64,000 nt of DNA from Fuerstiella marisgermanici (GTDB lineage: Bacteria > Planctomycetota > Planctomycetia > Planctomycetales > Planctomycetaceae): contig NZ_CP017641.1 in assembly GCF_001983935.1 (NCBI RefSeq), positions 1,178,001 through 1,242,000 of the forward strand, written 5' to 3'. Numbering within the stretch: the first letter of the stretch is position 1; every line of letters begins with the position of its first letter. The notes beneath the pieces are model-generated. The model worked only from the letters and a program-made list of their open reading frames with translations, was not told where the DNA came from and did not search any database. Positions 28,756 through 38,115 of this stretch are shown here, piece after piece. A program made the translations under genes and the position numbers.

Positions 28756-30283
28756 AGATCGGAAGCAATGCAGCGGCCACGCCACTCGCGGCGGACTTCA
28801 AACTTATTGCGAGTGCCAAGCCGATCTTTGCGAAGATTGGAAGTAGTGCGGCACCCATCACGCGAAACACGCCGACGATGTTTGTGGCCGATAATGCGGC
28901 AGCCGTGGTAAGAAGTCGGAAACCGGTGATGGCTAGATTCAATGGGCCGGTGATGAGTCCAAGCGATGACGCAACACCTCTTAACCCAACGCCGACGACG
29001 GTTAAGGAAAGCCCCACTCCCGTGATTGCGGCACCGGCGGCAATCATCCCGGCAACCACGGCGGCGATGGTCGCGACCAAACCCTGATTCCTGCCGATGA
29101 ACTCAGTGACGCGACCGGCAACGTCAGAGAACTTGTCGGTCAGATCTTTCAGCGATGGTTCGAGCGAGCTACCGATGGCGTGCGAGATACCTTCGATGGC
29201 TGAGAGGAATCGACGGAAGCTACCGCCAACACCGGCATCCATCTGCGCGGCGGTTCGGGCGGCTACACCATTTGCTTCAGCCAGCTTCTTTCGGAAGCTT
29301 TCGACAGCCTCAGTACTGGCACCAACTGCAGCGGCGGCACCTGCAGCACGCGAGTCGAATAGGTCTGCGAACAGGTCAAGCCGTTTGACTTTCGATAGGC
29401 TGCCGGACTGTTTGACGATGTCGCTGAGGATGTCATTCAACGGCCTCATCTCGCCCGTGGCATCGGTGACGGCAACGCCGATACCTTTAAGCGTTTCTTG
29501 CGTGTCTGTTTTGGCGAGTTGCAGGAACACCTGACGAAGCGAAGTGCCCGCCATGGAACCTTTAATGCCGATGTTGGCTAAGATCCCGAGCGACGCGGCA
29601 GTTTCCCTGACCTTCGCGCCGACCTGATTGGCAATCGGCGCGACTAGCTTCATGCCTTCGAACAAATCGGTAAGCGTTTGGGCCGAACCATTTGCCGTTG
29701 CGGTTAATACGTCGACGACCTGCCCCGTCTTGCTCACGTCCAAGCCGAATCCGCGAAGGGTGTTCCCCGCGATGTCAGCAGACTCGGCTAGCTCAGTTCC
29801 CGTGGCACGACTGAGGTTGAGGATGGAACCAATCGACGTTTCGATTTCGGTCGTATCAAACCCGGCCCGACCCAACGCCACGGCACCTGCGGCAACTTCC
29901 GCAGCGGTGAAACTTGTCGTCCGACCTAGTTCACGAATGCGAGCGGATACACTGGCAAATTGCCTCGGTAACGCACCCGTGATGCCGCTGAGTAATCGCA
30001 GTTGATCGTCTAGCGTGGCGAACGACCGCACGGACAAAAAGATCGGAGACGCGATCGCAAGACCGATTCCGCCCAACTTCGCGCCGAAGCTGGTGAACTG
30101 AGCGCCAAGTCGTTGAAGCCTTCGCCCGACTGCGTCCAGACCACCCTGAATCCGATCCGTGAATCGGCGGACGGCTTGCCCGATTCCTTCCTCTATATTG
30201 GACCGAATCTGCCGGACTGCTCGCGAGACGTTGTCTGTTATGCCGACTTGCCAGTTGGCTTTGCCGAGCTGAGTGATAGCCAT
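28688..30283 (-). CDS. phage tail tape-measure protein (TP901 type), 3'-truncated by ISL3
   Basis: The frame is tape-measure sequence from ATG 30283 down to the ISL3 end at 28755; the last 22 or so residues are read from the IS. Residues about 60-330 match the TP901 core ('ELGRTTSFTAAEVAAGAVALGRAGFDT', 'ETAASLGILANIGIKGSMAGTSLRQVF'), and several hydrophobic helices follow (about 395-510). Tape measures set tail length and are usually much longer, so a large C-terminal part is gone and is not found on the other side of the IS. Last gene of the minus-strand phage-like operon in the window. Confidence 0.85.
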   Translation of the reverse strand: MAITQLGKANWQVGITDNVSRAVRQIRSNIEEGIGQAVRRFTDRIQGGLDAVGRRLQRLGAQFTSFGAKLGGIGLAIASPIFLSVRSFATLDDQLRLLSGITGALPRQFASVSARIRELGRTTSFTAAEVAAGAVALGRAGFDTTEIETSIGSILNLSRATGTELAESADIAGNTLRGFGLDVSKTGQVVDVLTATANGSAQTLTDLFEGMKLVAPIANQVGAKVRETAASLGILANIGIKGSMAGTSLRQVFLQLAKTDTQETLKGIGVAVTDATGEMRPLNDILSDIVKQSGSLSKVKRLDLFADLFDSRAAGAAAAVGASTEAVESFRKKLAEANGVAARTAAQMDAGVGGSFRRFLSAIEGISHAIGSSLEPSLKDLTDKFSDVAGRVTEFIGRNQGLVATIAAVVAGMIAAGAAITGVGLSLTVVGVGLRGVASSLGLITGPLNLAITGFRLLTTAAALSATNIVGVFRVMGAALLPIFAKIGLALAISLKSAASGVAAALLPIFGPSGIIVGRGRVLRSRRGWRF

Positions 30284-30289
30284 GATTCG

Positions 30290-30751
30290 TTAAACCTTTT
30301 TGAGCTGGTTAATGAAGATGGCTTTCGTTTTGGGAGTGATTTTTTTCACCAGCGGATCGATGATCGGCCTCGCGCGAACACGTTGTCTCAGTCGCTTCAC
30401 GGGTCCGATTTTTTGGCCGGTTTTGCGGTGTCGTCGCTGACGGAGTGCATTGGTGGTTCCGCCCTTGTTCAGCTTTGCCGCAAGGTCTGAATTCAACCCG
30501 CCCGTTGCACGCATACCGATGGCCACGGTTTTCTTGCGCGTGTCCACTTCGAACATCGCCAGCCCCTTGATTCGCCCGTGGGAGGATGGAACCTGACCCG
30601 GCTCACTGATCGCCTTTCGCGTGCGGAACATTCGTCGCAACGTGGTCCGGCCATAGCCACCAGCGCGGTAGAGTGCCGTGTTTTTCGCGCGGTCGACTTT
30701 CCGCAGAAATCGGTCTGATCGGTCGCTGATTTTTTTTGTGATGCGGGACAT
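30290..30751 (-). CDS. small phage tail-type protein (HK97 gp10-like)
   Basis: A 153-residue, strongly basic protein starting 'MSRITKKISDRSDRFLRKVDRAKNTALYRAGGYGRTTLRRMF' in pattern, and ending near a conserved 'PIIDPLVKKITPKTKAIFINQL' segment. Size, charge and position immediately before the tape-measure gene fit head-tail/tail-completion proteins of the gp10 type. The assignment rests mainly on context. It begins downstream of an intrinsic terminator on the same strand. Confidence 0.55.
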   Translation of the reverse strand: MSRITKKISDRSDRFLRKVDRAKNTALYRAGGYGRTTLRRMFRTRKAISEPGQVPSSHGRIKGLAMFEVDTRKKTVAIGMRATGGLNSDLAAKLNKGGTTNALRQRRHRKTGQKIGPVKRLRQRVRARPIIDPLVKKITPKTKAIFINQLKKV

Positions 30752-30780
30752 AACTTAGAATTGCATCGGAAGATAATTGT

Positions 30781-30822
30781 AAAAAAACAGCCGCCGCGGA
30801 ATGGATGAGTCCGGGCGGCTGT
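30781..30822 (-). terminator. intrinsic terminator
   Basis: On the minus strand ACAGCCGCC and GGCGGCTGT form a 9-bp stem with an 18-base loop, followed directly by a run of seven T. It lies between the 95-residue protein and the tail-type protein, so it would separate the two halves of the phage gene cluster. Confidence 0.8.
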
Positions 30823-30858
30823 GGCGCGTGTGACGGATCGCGACAACCGTCTCGCGCG

Positions 30859-31146
30859 TTATGTTTGGAGTTCTGAAATCGGCAACCAGCCGACGATGTC
30901 ATGCTCGCTGCTGCCATGAACCGGCACTAACTCGCGAGCGACTTCGACGCGATGTGCGCCGATATCTCTGACCATCGCTTTTATTTCAGCGTCGCCTGAA
31001 AAGGCGCAATCGACCAGCAGGTTCTGAATTGCGTCTTCGGCCGATCCTGCGCCGTCGAAATCCACGAATGGTTTTGCCGAAGCGAAGTTTCGCTCAGTAG
31101 CGGCTGCGATTAACTTTTGAAGTGTCTTCGTTTTTGCGTTGCTCAT
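30859..31146 (-). CDS. hypothetical phage-element protein
   Basis: A 95-residue acidic-to-neutral protein from ATG 31146, overlapping the end of the protease-like gene by four bases (ATGA). No motif recognised. In this position a head-tail connector or gpW-like protein would be usual in a phage, but sequence does not prove that. Confidence 0.6.
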   Translation of the reverse strand: MSNAKTKTLQKLIAAATERNFASAKPFVDFDGAGSAEDAIQNLLVDCAFSGDAEIKAMVRDIGAHRVEVARELVPVHGSSEHDIVGWLPISELQT

Positions 31147-32285
31147 GCTTCGTCCCGCTCCGAAATATGGAATTGTGCAACCTTGTTCTTCCGATCGGAA
31201 TTTGCGCCAAGTCCGGTGAAACTCGTTTCTCGCCAAGCAAAATCGTGCGCGACTAAACACGGACCCACGATTCGCTGGTTGTTGACGACTTTCACTTTCC
31301 CCGGCTTGATGAAGCTGAGCCGTGACCAGTCACCACGAACGCTGGCTTGCCATTTGTGCGAACTAATTTCATTGCCGGGAACAAATGATGAATACACTTC
31401 TCTTGCGGCTGGTGAGTCAATGGTGAATCGCCCCTGAATCGCATGCAGCATTCCGCTCTTTTTGTCGATCTGGGCTGTGTGCGTGCCGACTCTTTTTGCT
31501 GGAGAGTGGTCCAGCAGAGTCGGTTGTGACTCATGCTCAACGCTCGCTGTGTTGACATCGATAGCGATGGGATAAGGCAGGTGCGGCTGGTCAATTTTAC
31601 CGCCGTTGTACGCGGCAAGTGCGGCGTATTGCAGTCGGTCGCGAGCGAATTGGAAATCGACAACCGGCCTCGCAGGTGTGGCAACTTCGGCGACGGGTTC
31701 ATTGAACGACGCGGCAACATTCCGTGGCTTGGATTGCAGTAACTGCTCGGCGACTTCGTCTTCAGTGAGTAATCGCTCGATGTAGTCACAACTGGCGTGA
31801 ATTGCAAAGTCTGATTCATCGTCGACTCTCAGCTTCGCGATCGCTTCTCGCAATACAGCGCGACGACTACCGCCGTGATTCAACGCGGTCTGGACTCCAC
31901 TGTGCTGGCTGAAGCACGCGAGGATACCGCCCTCCACAAGCTGCCTCGGAACTTGCTGAAGCTGCTCGCGGAACGTCTTGACCTTCGCAGCTCGCTCCTG
32001 CAGCATACTGATGATGTGATAAGGAACGCGGTCACGCGGCGGCGAATTATCGGCGGCGATCGTCTTGCGTCGCGCGGCACCTTCGCGGCGGCGTTGCTCC
32101 TCTTCCTGCTGCCAACGACGCTCGCGAGCTTCAGCGAATGCTTCGGCCTCACGTTGCTCAGCACGGCGTTGGCTCGCCTCAATTTGATAAGCCTGCTGAT
32201 CCAGAAGACGCTGATCTGCCGGTGCGATTTTGAAACCTGTCGGCGATTCAGGGCAATCAATTTTTCGCGGATATAAGAGCGACAT
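31143..32285 (-). CDS. prohead-protease-like phage protein
   Basis: About 380 residues from ATG 32285 (an upstream GTG-type start to 32348 is less likely). The N-terminal third is a Glu/Arg/Gln-rich coiled coil, possibly a scaffold. The C-terminal region resembles phage prohead proteases: 'LLDHSPAKRVGTH' could hold the catalytic His, 'HKWQASV' the catalytic Ser, and 'AWRETSFTGLGANSD' matches the conserved end 'EvSfv-GAn'. In most phages the major capsid gene follows, but here a 95-residue gene follows instead. Family call moderate. Confidence 0.58.
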   Translation of the reverse strand: MSLLYPRKIDCPESPTGFKIAPADQRLLDQQAYQIEASQRRAEQREAEAFAEARERRWQQEEEQRRREGAARRKTIAADNSPPRDRVPYHIISMLQERAAKVKTFREQLQQVPRQLVEGGILACFSQHSGVQTALNHGGSRRAVLREAIAKLRVDDESDFAIHASCDYIERLLTEDEVAEQLLQSKPRNVAASFNEPVAEVATPARPVVDFQFARDRLQYAALAAYNGGKIDQPHLPYPIAIDVNTASVEHESQPTLLDHSPAKRVGTHTAQIDKKSGMLHAIQGRFTIDSPAAREVYSSFVPGNEISSHKWQASVRGDWSRLSFIKPGKVKVVNNQRIVGPCLVAHDFAWRETSFTGLGANSDRKNKVAQFHISERDEA

Positions 32286-32338
32286 TGATAACACTCCGTT
32301 ACGTCGGAAGCTGTAGAACCGTGGTGATGCGAAGCGAA

Positions 32339-33226
32339 TCAGGACCATCGTCGGGCATTGATGGACACTTTCGGGAGTTCATGCGGGGCTGCTTGTGGGA
32401 CGAATAAGCCCGTTGCCGGATCGAGCCAACTCGTGAGCAGATCAAGCCGCTCGCGGATTTGGTCGGCCAACAGTTTCGCGGCCTGCCCTTGCTGTAATGC
32501 CGCCTGCATGTTTACCTCAGCCGATTCGATGCGGCTTGCGATCGACTCGGCTGATGCACCCTGATCCATCTTGGCCGTCGTAGGCGATCCATTACGAAGC
32601 GACTCAAGATCGGCCTGCAGACGCTGACCTTCCTGAATGCGACGACCAGCCAGGCTATTCAGCTTCTGAAACCAGTGTTGAGCACCGAAATTCTTGCCGC
32701 CATCGTCGACGAAATCTGCGTATTCGCTCGGAATTGCCTCACGCTCCGGCTCCGGAATGCGATCGATCAGCTCTCGCTGGTTGTCGTGGACCTGATACGC
32801 ATGCCGCGCGTCTGACAGTCGGGATTCGATTGGCGCGGTGACGGCTTCCAACTCCTCGACAAGCTGGTCGATTTGGCTGCCATGTTGATCGCGTTGAGCC
32901 AAGATGCCGGGAAGACGGGATCGCTCGGAATCGCGATGAGAGATGGCTTTGGCCCGTGCGACATCCTTCAGGAAATCGCGTTCATTTTTTCCAAGATGTT
33001 GAAGGAGGCTGCCAAACTGGTCCGGCGTGATCGGTGGTTGGCTCCCCGTCGCCTCGGCCTTGACCGTCGACGCATAGACCTTCGTCGCCTCCATTCGATC
33101 CCGTGACTTCGCAGCCTGCGCCCGTTGCAGAAAGCTCAGGCTCTGTTGCTGCGGCTGCGATGCGTCCTGAATTGAGGATGCTGCTGGCACTGCTGTTGTT
33201 GCTGTTTCTGTCATCATTCTTGTCAT
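32339..33226 (-). CDS. coiled-coil hypothetical phage-element protein
   Basis: A 295-residue protein, Gln/Ala-rich and mostly helical, with predicted coiled coil over about residues 85-260. No motif recognised. Its first 82 codons overlap the end of the upstream HTH gene in another frame. ATG 33094 would shorten but not remove the overlap. Its position before the protease-like gene would suit a scaffold or portal-associated protein, but that is a guess. Confidence 0.6.
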   Translation of the reverse strand: MTRMMTETATTAVPAASSIQDASQPQQQSLSFLQRAQAAKSRDRMEATKVYASTVKAEATGSQPPITPDQFGSLLQHLGKNERDFLKDVARAKAISHRDSERSRLPGILAQRDQHGSQIDQLVEELEAVTAPIESRLSDARHAYQVHDNQRELIDRIPEPEREAIPSEYADFVDDGGKNFGAQHWFQKLNSLAGRRIQEGQRLQADLESLRNGSPTTAKMDQGASAESIASRIESAEVNMQAALQQGQAAKLLADQIRERLDLLTSWLDPATGLFVPQAAPHELPKVSINARRWS

Positions 33227-33536
33227 CCATTTTCTGTCTGGTTATCTGAACTTCGCGCGGCTCATCACCGTCGCCATCAACGGCAATCCGCCCCCCGCGG
33301 CCACCCTCATATGTAGTCACATCGACTACATCATCACCACCATCATCATCGCCACAATCACCGTCCAGAATTGCGGTGATGTCACTCTGATAATAGCGAC
33401 GCACACCACCGGGCAATTTGACGGCGCGCAGGATCTGTTGGTCGACCCAATTCACCAGACACTGCGTGGTGACACTCAGCATTTTGGCCGCTTGGCTTGG
33501 ACGGATCAGGCAATCTGTAGGGCTTGTAGTAGTCAT
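32982..33536 (-). CDS. helix-turn-helix (MerR/excisionase-like) protein with Asp/Asn-rich tail
   Basis: About 184 residues from ATG 33536. Residues 1-50 look like a winged helix of the MerR/excisionase class ('IRPSQAAKMLSVTTQCLVNWVDQQILRAVKLPGGVRRYYQSD'). The rest is low-complexity and rich in Asp, Gly and Asn. The last 245 bases overlap the next gene in another frame, so either this tail or the start of the next gene may be untranslated. Could be a regulator of the downstream genes. Confidence 0.6.
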   Translation of the reverse strand: MTTTSPTDCLIRPSQAAKMLSVTTQCLVNWVDQQILRAVKLPGGVRRYYQSDITAILDGDCGDDDGGDDVVDVTTYEGGRGGRIAVDGDGDEPREVQITRQKMDDKNDDRNSNNSSASSILNSGRIAAAATEPELSATGAGCEVTGSNGGDEGLCVDGQGRGDGEPTTDHAGPVWQPPSTSWKK

Positions 33537-34565
33537 GATGACAACAATCGCATGTTGCGGGTTTGATGTCAATGTAGCAGGTTGGGGAAAGTGCGAAGTT
33601 TTTGCGAATTGGCTGCCAGATTGGCGTATTGGGCAGCGAAAAGGCTGGCGAAATCGGGGTTGAGTGGGGAAGGAATTCAGTCGGGTTGGGTTGCGGGATG
33701 TGTGGATTCGGCAGGAATTTGGTGTTTTGTGGTGTGGGGCTTGGGTGAGATTGAGGCTGTGGTGTCGCGAATGTGGTGCGGTTGCGTGGGTAGTGTAGTC
33801 GCTATGACTTCCGTGGTGATTTGCTGGAAGGCGATGTGCGTGGCGGCGCGATAGCATTCAGGCGGCGACGTGGCGGCATGGCGGCGACGTGGAAAAACGC
33901 TGGAGTTTTGCCGCTTTCCGGTGTGAGTGACGATTGTGAGGGTCAGGACGGCGGTCAGATTTCTCGTGAGCTTCGCGAGAATGGCCCTGTAATTGCCTGA
34001 GTCCGATCTCGGCGTGGTGGGTTGCGACTGGGTCGATTTCAGGCCCTCAGATCGCCTGTGAGGCGTCCGAAGCCGAAGTGAATGCGGCTGGAGATGGCTG
34101 TGGCAGCCAAGATTTGGGCAACCTTCAGACCTTTGAAATGATGTAAGTGTTGTGCTGGCAACGACTTAGATATACCAGACACGACCCAATACCCCGCCTC
34201 TTCCGCTGGGTAGGCTGAGCGCGGGGTGGGGTGCCCGGAGTACCTTTTCCCTGCAGCCTCCCCCCAGGGTGGTCTCGGGTCGGTCGGCGGCGGCGTCAGC
34301 GGCAGCCGTGGGTGGTGCTGACAGATCGCCGTCCGATGACGGAATGACACCCGTGACGCTTTCGCGCCAACCCCGCCTAGTTAGCACTTATATTGCGTGT
34401 CTTCTACGTATTCTTTTCTTCTTTTCTCTCCCCTCCCTTCAATATAAAATAAAGTGTCATAAGAGTCATAGAGATGGATTGGCTAGGGAAAACACTGGTC
34501 CCGACCGATGACAGATTTTGCCGAAATGGCCGTCATGATAACGGTAGAATCCGTCACGATCACAA
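33537..34565. other. 1-kb gene-free gap within the phage-like element
   Basis: No believable gene on either strand. It holds an AT-rich stretch (about 34381-34470) that stands out from the GC-rich surroundings and contains repeated GTCATA-type words (GTCATAAGAGTCATAGAG). As the gap separates the replication gene from the structural genes, it may hold a promoter for the latter or a replication origin. Confidence 0.5.
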
Positions 34566-37154
34566 TTAGAACCCTCGACGTTTGTTAAAGTCGTCACCTT
34601 CCTGTTTCAGGATTCTGTCTTCCACGTCGCAGTGCTCAAAAGAAGTGACACCATTCCATCCAATGCCGCGCATCTTCGAATTACGTGCATCGTGCATTCT
34701 GGTCACGTGTCCGGCGTCGATCATGCGGTTAAGGTCTCGCTTCATTTTTGAGGTTCCTACGCGCCTTCCCACAACGTTTTCAAACCACTCGGTCGCGACG
34801 TCGTTAGGGATCAAAATGATGTCGGTCTCGGGCAAGTATCCCAGTTCACTCAGCTTCTCGTCGAAGTAGCTTTCTACATCGCCCGATTCCTTGAAATCGA
34901 CGTCCATGCCTCCTTGTCGGGACGCGATTACCTGAAGAACGTCACCGGCACCTTCCAGCCGCTTCAGGACGCCACGATCCCAAGAATCGAACCGCGTACT
35001 GCCTGAGACGTCCTGCACCGGCCTTTGTAGCTCAGCAATACAGTCTTCAAGGATGTCCCAGAGATGCTCTCGAATGAAGCTCCGGACGCTCTCTGTATAG
35101 TCGTCGCGTCGTTTTGGCATTCGGATCTGAATAGGAATCGCTCTGGTCGAAATGTCTCGGCTCATACTCGGGCCATTTACTGTCAAGATCCAATTCAGAT
35201 TGTTCTGCCTGCTGGATTCACCGACGTTGTTTTGCCGACCAGAAATCGTTTCCAGCGTGATGACCGATTCCAGTTCGTCGTGGCTGAATCGACCGGACTT
35301 CACATTGTCGATCAGCACGACTCTCTTCGCCCGGCCTTCCGACGACAGCAACCTCGCGCCGAATTTGTCGAAGTCTTGCCGCTCGGACCACTTCAGGAAG
35401 CCGCCGACCAGCAGAGACACGTTTTGCGCGAGTGATGTTTTACCAGCGTTGCGGTCTGGCGATGAGATCACAAACAATGGCCGCTGTCCGTACTCGATCC
35501 CCGAAACCAAAGTGCAGATCATGCTTTTGATTAGCGTACGATCTGCGTCTGTTGCTGGCAAAAAATAGTCGAGCATCTTTTCCAGATGCGAGCCATCGCC
35601 GGTCTCCAGTTCACGATGCGCGTAATACACGTCCGCTTGCTGCGGAAATTCTGGAAACGTTTCGACACGAGAAAATTCCTCCGACTCGAATATCAGATGC
35701 TGATAGAACTCTTCTTTAGTGTGAAGAAATGAATCCCGCTTGAAGTGAGGCGGCGCGTTCATTCGGCTGCCGATCCATGCGAATAACTGATGGGGCGATT
35801 CGAGGAATCGAACATCCTCATCGCCCTCGTGGACGAATAGTCTTCCTCTGGTCACCTTGGGCCAACCGCCAGTCGCTGCATGCAGGTTCTCTTTAATTTC
35901 CTGTAATGACAGCGGCGTGGTAACCACGGTTTCCTTGCCATCCCCTCCATCCTCTTTGGTGGTTTCGGTCTCATGGTTGGCGAGCGGTTCCCCGCGAGAT
36001 ACTACAGTCGTCGCTTGCTCAGCGGTCTCGGGGTATTCCGCAGACCGATCGGGCAATGACACCAACTTTTGCAGTAGCTCATTCCGATCGCGCCGCTCAT
36101 AGAATTCGCACCAGTCGGCAGCATCATCTTTCGATTGGATGTCGTCGGCGAATTCGGGGTCGTCGGCGAACTTACGAACTTCAATTGCCGATTGCGGACA
36201 CTGTTGCCTCAGAAGCCGGATAACCCGCTTCGCGAAATTCTCTCCGGATTCGTCGTTGTCCGGAAGGATGACGATTCTCAAGCCATTAAGCGGACGCCAA
36301 TCTGTTTTCTGGGGCGACTTGGCACCGTTGGATGGCGAGACGGACAGAACACCTAAGACTCTCAGAGCGGCAGCGGCTTTCTCGCCCTCGTTTACGTAGA
36401 CTGTTTTTCGGCTGGTGATCTCAGGCAAACCTGTCAGGAAAGCCCTGCCTCCCGACGGCAGGGGCTTTTTGATTTCTGTATCCAAGACGTCCAGCAACCC
36501 ATAAAGCGGCCGATTATCCTTAATCATTAGGCACTGCCAGCCATCATCTTTGACGCGAGTGACCTGGCGGTAGGTTTTGTCGCGACCACCGTCAGCCGTT
36601 GTAAAGTTATAGCGACAGACGATGCAGGCAACGGAACCATCCGCGTAGAAATACGTGTACGTCTTGTGGGGTAACGATTCGGCTTCCGGCAGAGTGCCGC
36701 TTTTTTGCAAAGACCAGCCGAGTGCGGCAAAAGCTTTGCCAACCGTCTTGTGTACTTTTTTTCCGGCGACTGGATCGGGCGCAGGATCGCTGTCGTGCTC
36801 AGCTCGCTTCCGCGATGGTCCAGCCGTCGCTTGGGGCAGCTGCTTATTTCTCGCCACGGATGTTGTTGTGGTCCGTGGTGGTTGCGGCTGGCCACAGTCG
36901 GATCCCGCTTCGCTGCTGTAGTCGTGAAACAGTTGCGACATCTTAACGCCGAGTGCTTCACAGATTGCTTCCGTGCTGCAGCCGCCGGAAAAGCAGTCCA
37001 TCACCACACCGCGGTCTCCATCAGTGAAGCTGAAGCGATTTTTTCCGCAGCTGGGGCATCGCGTAACGTAGCCACTGCCCTCTTGCTTGATGTGTTGTCC
37101 GGATTCAGGATGAGCAGCAACGACTTCTTGAAAGTGCTGGAACGCGGGATACAT
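34566..37154 (-). CDS. primase-helicase (zinc finger, TOPRIM, P-loop ATPase)
   Basis: About 862 residues from ATG 37154. An N-terminal CHC2-type zinc finger ('TRCPSCGKNRF...DCFSGGC', residues about 32-60) is followed by a low-complexity linker, a TOPRIM domain (about 245-325; 'VYVNEGEKAAAALR', 'IVILPDNDESGENFA') and a P-loop ATPase (about 515-700; Walker A 'SSPDRNAGKTSLAQ', Walker B-like 'RVVLIDNV', arginine in 'DISTRAIPIQIRM'). It should prime and unwind DNA to replicate the element after excision. One of the clearest genes here. Confidence 0.85.
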   Translation of the reverse strand: MYPAFQHFQEVVAAHPESGQHIKQEGSGYVTRCPSCGKNRFSFTDGDRGVVMDCFSGGCSTEAICEALGVKMSQLFHDYSSEAGSDCGQPQPPRTTTTSVARNKQLPQATAGPSRKRAEHDSDPAPDPVAGKKVHKTVGKAFAALGWSLQKSGTLPEAESLPHKTYTYFYADGSVACIVCRYNFTTADGGRDKTYRQVTRVKDDGWQCLMIKDNRPLYGLLDVLDTEIKKPLPSGGRAFLTGLPEITSRKTVYVNEGEKAAAALRVLGVLSVSPSNGAKSPQKTDWRPLNGLRIVILPDNDESGENFAKRVIRLLRQQCPQSAIEVRKFADDPEFADDIQSKDDAADWCEFYERRDRNELLQKLVSLPDRSAEYPETAEQATTVVSRGEPLANHETETTKEDGGDGKETVVTTPLSLQEIKENLHAATGGWPKVTRGRLFVHEGDEDVRFLESPHQLFAWIGSRMNAPPHFKRDSFLHTKEEFYQHLIFESEEFSRVETFPEFPQQADVYYAHRELETGDGSHLEKMLDYFLPATDADRTLIKSMICTLVSGIEYGQRPLFVISSPDRNAGKTSLAQNVSLLVGGFLKWSERQDFDKFGARLLSSEGRAKRVVLIDNVKSGRFSHDELESVITLETISGRQNNVGESSRQNNLNWILTVNGPSMSRDISTRAIPIQIRMPKRRDDYTESVRSFIREHLWDILEDCIAELQRPVQDVSGSTRFDSWDRGVLKRLEGAGDVLQVIASRQGGMDVDFKESGDVESYFDEKLSELGYLPETDIILIPNDVATEWFENVVGRRVGTSKMKRDLNRMIDAGHVTRMHDARNSKMRGIGWNGVTSFEHCDVEDRILKQEGDDFNKRRGF

Positions 37155-37329
37155 TTTCAACTCCGTATGTGCGGATCGCCGTGAGCGATTTCCGTTTGCT
37201 TGGATTGTTCATTTTCGCTTGGCTTTCATTCGTGAGGCTTGGCATTGGTTCTTTGACCTATTCCATTCGCGATTCGCAGCGGTTCCACCGTGCGTTGTCA
37301 GTGAGGCGTGACCCTGTCACGCTTTCGCG

Positions 37330-37779
37330 TCAGATGTCGCCTTCGTTTCCCGGCAGCTCGACCAGCGACATACACACCCTTCCTGTCGCATGGTCTTCGA
37401 GCACGACAGCGAACCGGACGCGGCACGATTGGCAGGCAATGAACGTCCTCACTGTGATCGACGAAGGCACTTCGTGAAAATCCGCGTGGCCTACAGACTT
37501 GATCTGCTGTTCGTTGAGGACGGCGCTGAAATGATCGGTCGCAATGTCACCGGAAAATGCTTCCAGCTTTACGCTGTCGCAGCACGGGCAGCAGAGATAT
37601 TGGCCGTCCGTTTCGAGCGGGTGGACTGGCAATCCGATCCTGTTGGCGAGCTTCTGCAGCTCAAACCACGGATGTTCGGTTGTGGAATCGGCGGCGGCCA
37701 AAATCTGGCCGCTGATCGGCAGGTTGTGGAATCGAGCGATTGATTCCAACGCAAGTTGCTGTAGAGTTGCAATATCCAT
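37330..37779 (-). CDS. zinc-ribbon-like hypothetical protein
   Basis: A 149-residue protein with a cysteine set resembling a split zinc ribbon: 'YLCCPCCDSVKLE' near residue 62 and 'FIACQSCRVRF' near residue 114. The N-terminal half is helical. Function unknown; similar small zinc proteins often sit by phage replication genes. It precedes the primase gene by about 175 bases on the same strand. Confidence 0.65.
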   Translation of the reverse strand: MDIATLQQLALESIARFHNLPISGQILAAADSTTEHPWFELQKLANRIGLPVHPLETDGQYLCCPCCDSVKLEAFSGDIATDHFSAVLNEQQIKSVGHADFHEVPSSITVRTFIACQSCRVRFAVVLEDHATGRVCMSLVELPGNEGDI

Positions 37780-37816
37780 CGCGAATCCATTTCCGTTTCG
37801 TCTTGGTGATTCATGG

Positions 37817-37861
37817 AAACTCGCTCCTCTGCTTAGCTGGCGTTGGGGGCGAGTTTTTTTT
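37817..37861 (+). terminator. possible intrinsic terminator (+ strand)
   Basis: AAACTCGC and GCGAGTTT can pair around a 24-base loop, followed by a run of T, giving terminator geometry on the plus strand only. All annotated genes nearby are on the minus strand, so it would stop antisense transcription; it may be fortuitous. Confidence 0.4.
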
Positions 37862-37872
37862 GTGCGCGGCTG

Positions 37873-38115
37873 TCAACAGTCGTCATACAATCGCGCCAAC
37901 AAATGCCGCACCTGCTTTCGCAGGTGATTGATTTGCCGTTGTTGACTGTCGATGCGTTCGCGAAGCTGTTGGCGCTCGGCAGCGGCCTGAATGAGAGCGT
38001 GGCGTAGATCGGCTGCGGTATGGACGTTGGGTGATCGCCGCGGTGGTGGCGGTGTGACTGGGCGGTTTGGATCGGGTGTCCGTGTCGGTGGGGGTTGTGG
38101 TTGTTTGGTGGTCAT
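37873..38115 (-). CDS. small proline-rich coiled-coil protein
   Basis: An 80-residue protein from ATG 38115, which overlaps the previous stop as ATGA. The N-terminal half is Pro/Thr-rich; the C-terminal half is a Gln/Arg/Leu-rich helix likely to form a coiled coil. No family recognised. Confidence 0.55.
   Translation of the reverse strand: MTTKQPQPPPTRTPDPNRPVTPPPPRRSPNVHTAADLRHALIQAAAERQQLRERIDSQQRQINHLRKQVRHLLARLYDDC

Noticed and set aside
33582-33854. A 90-codon plus-strand frame in the phage-element gap
   Set aside because: No motif, odd composition (many Trp, Cys and Val), and all neighbours are on the other strand.
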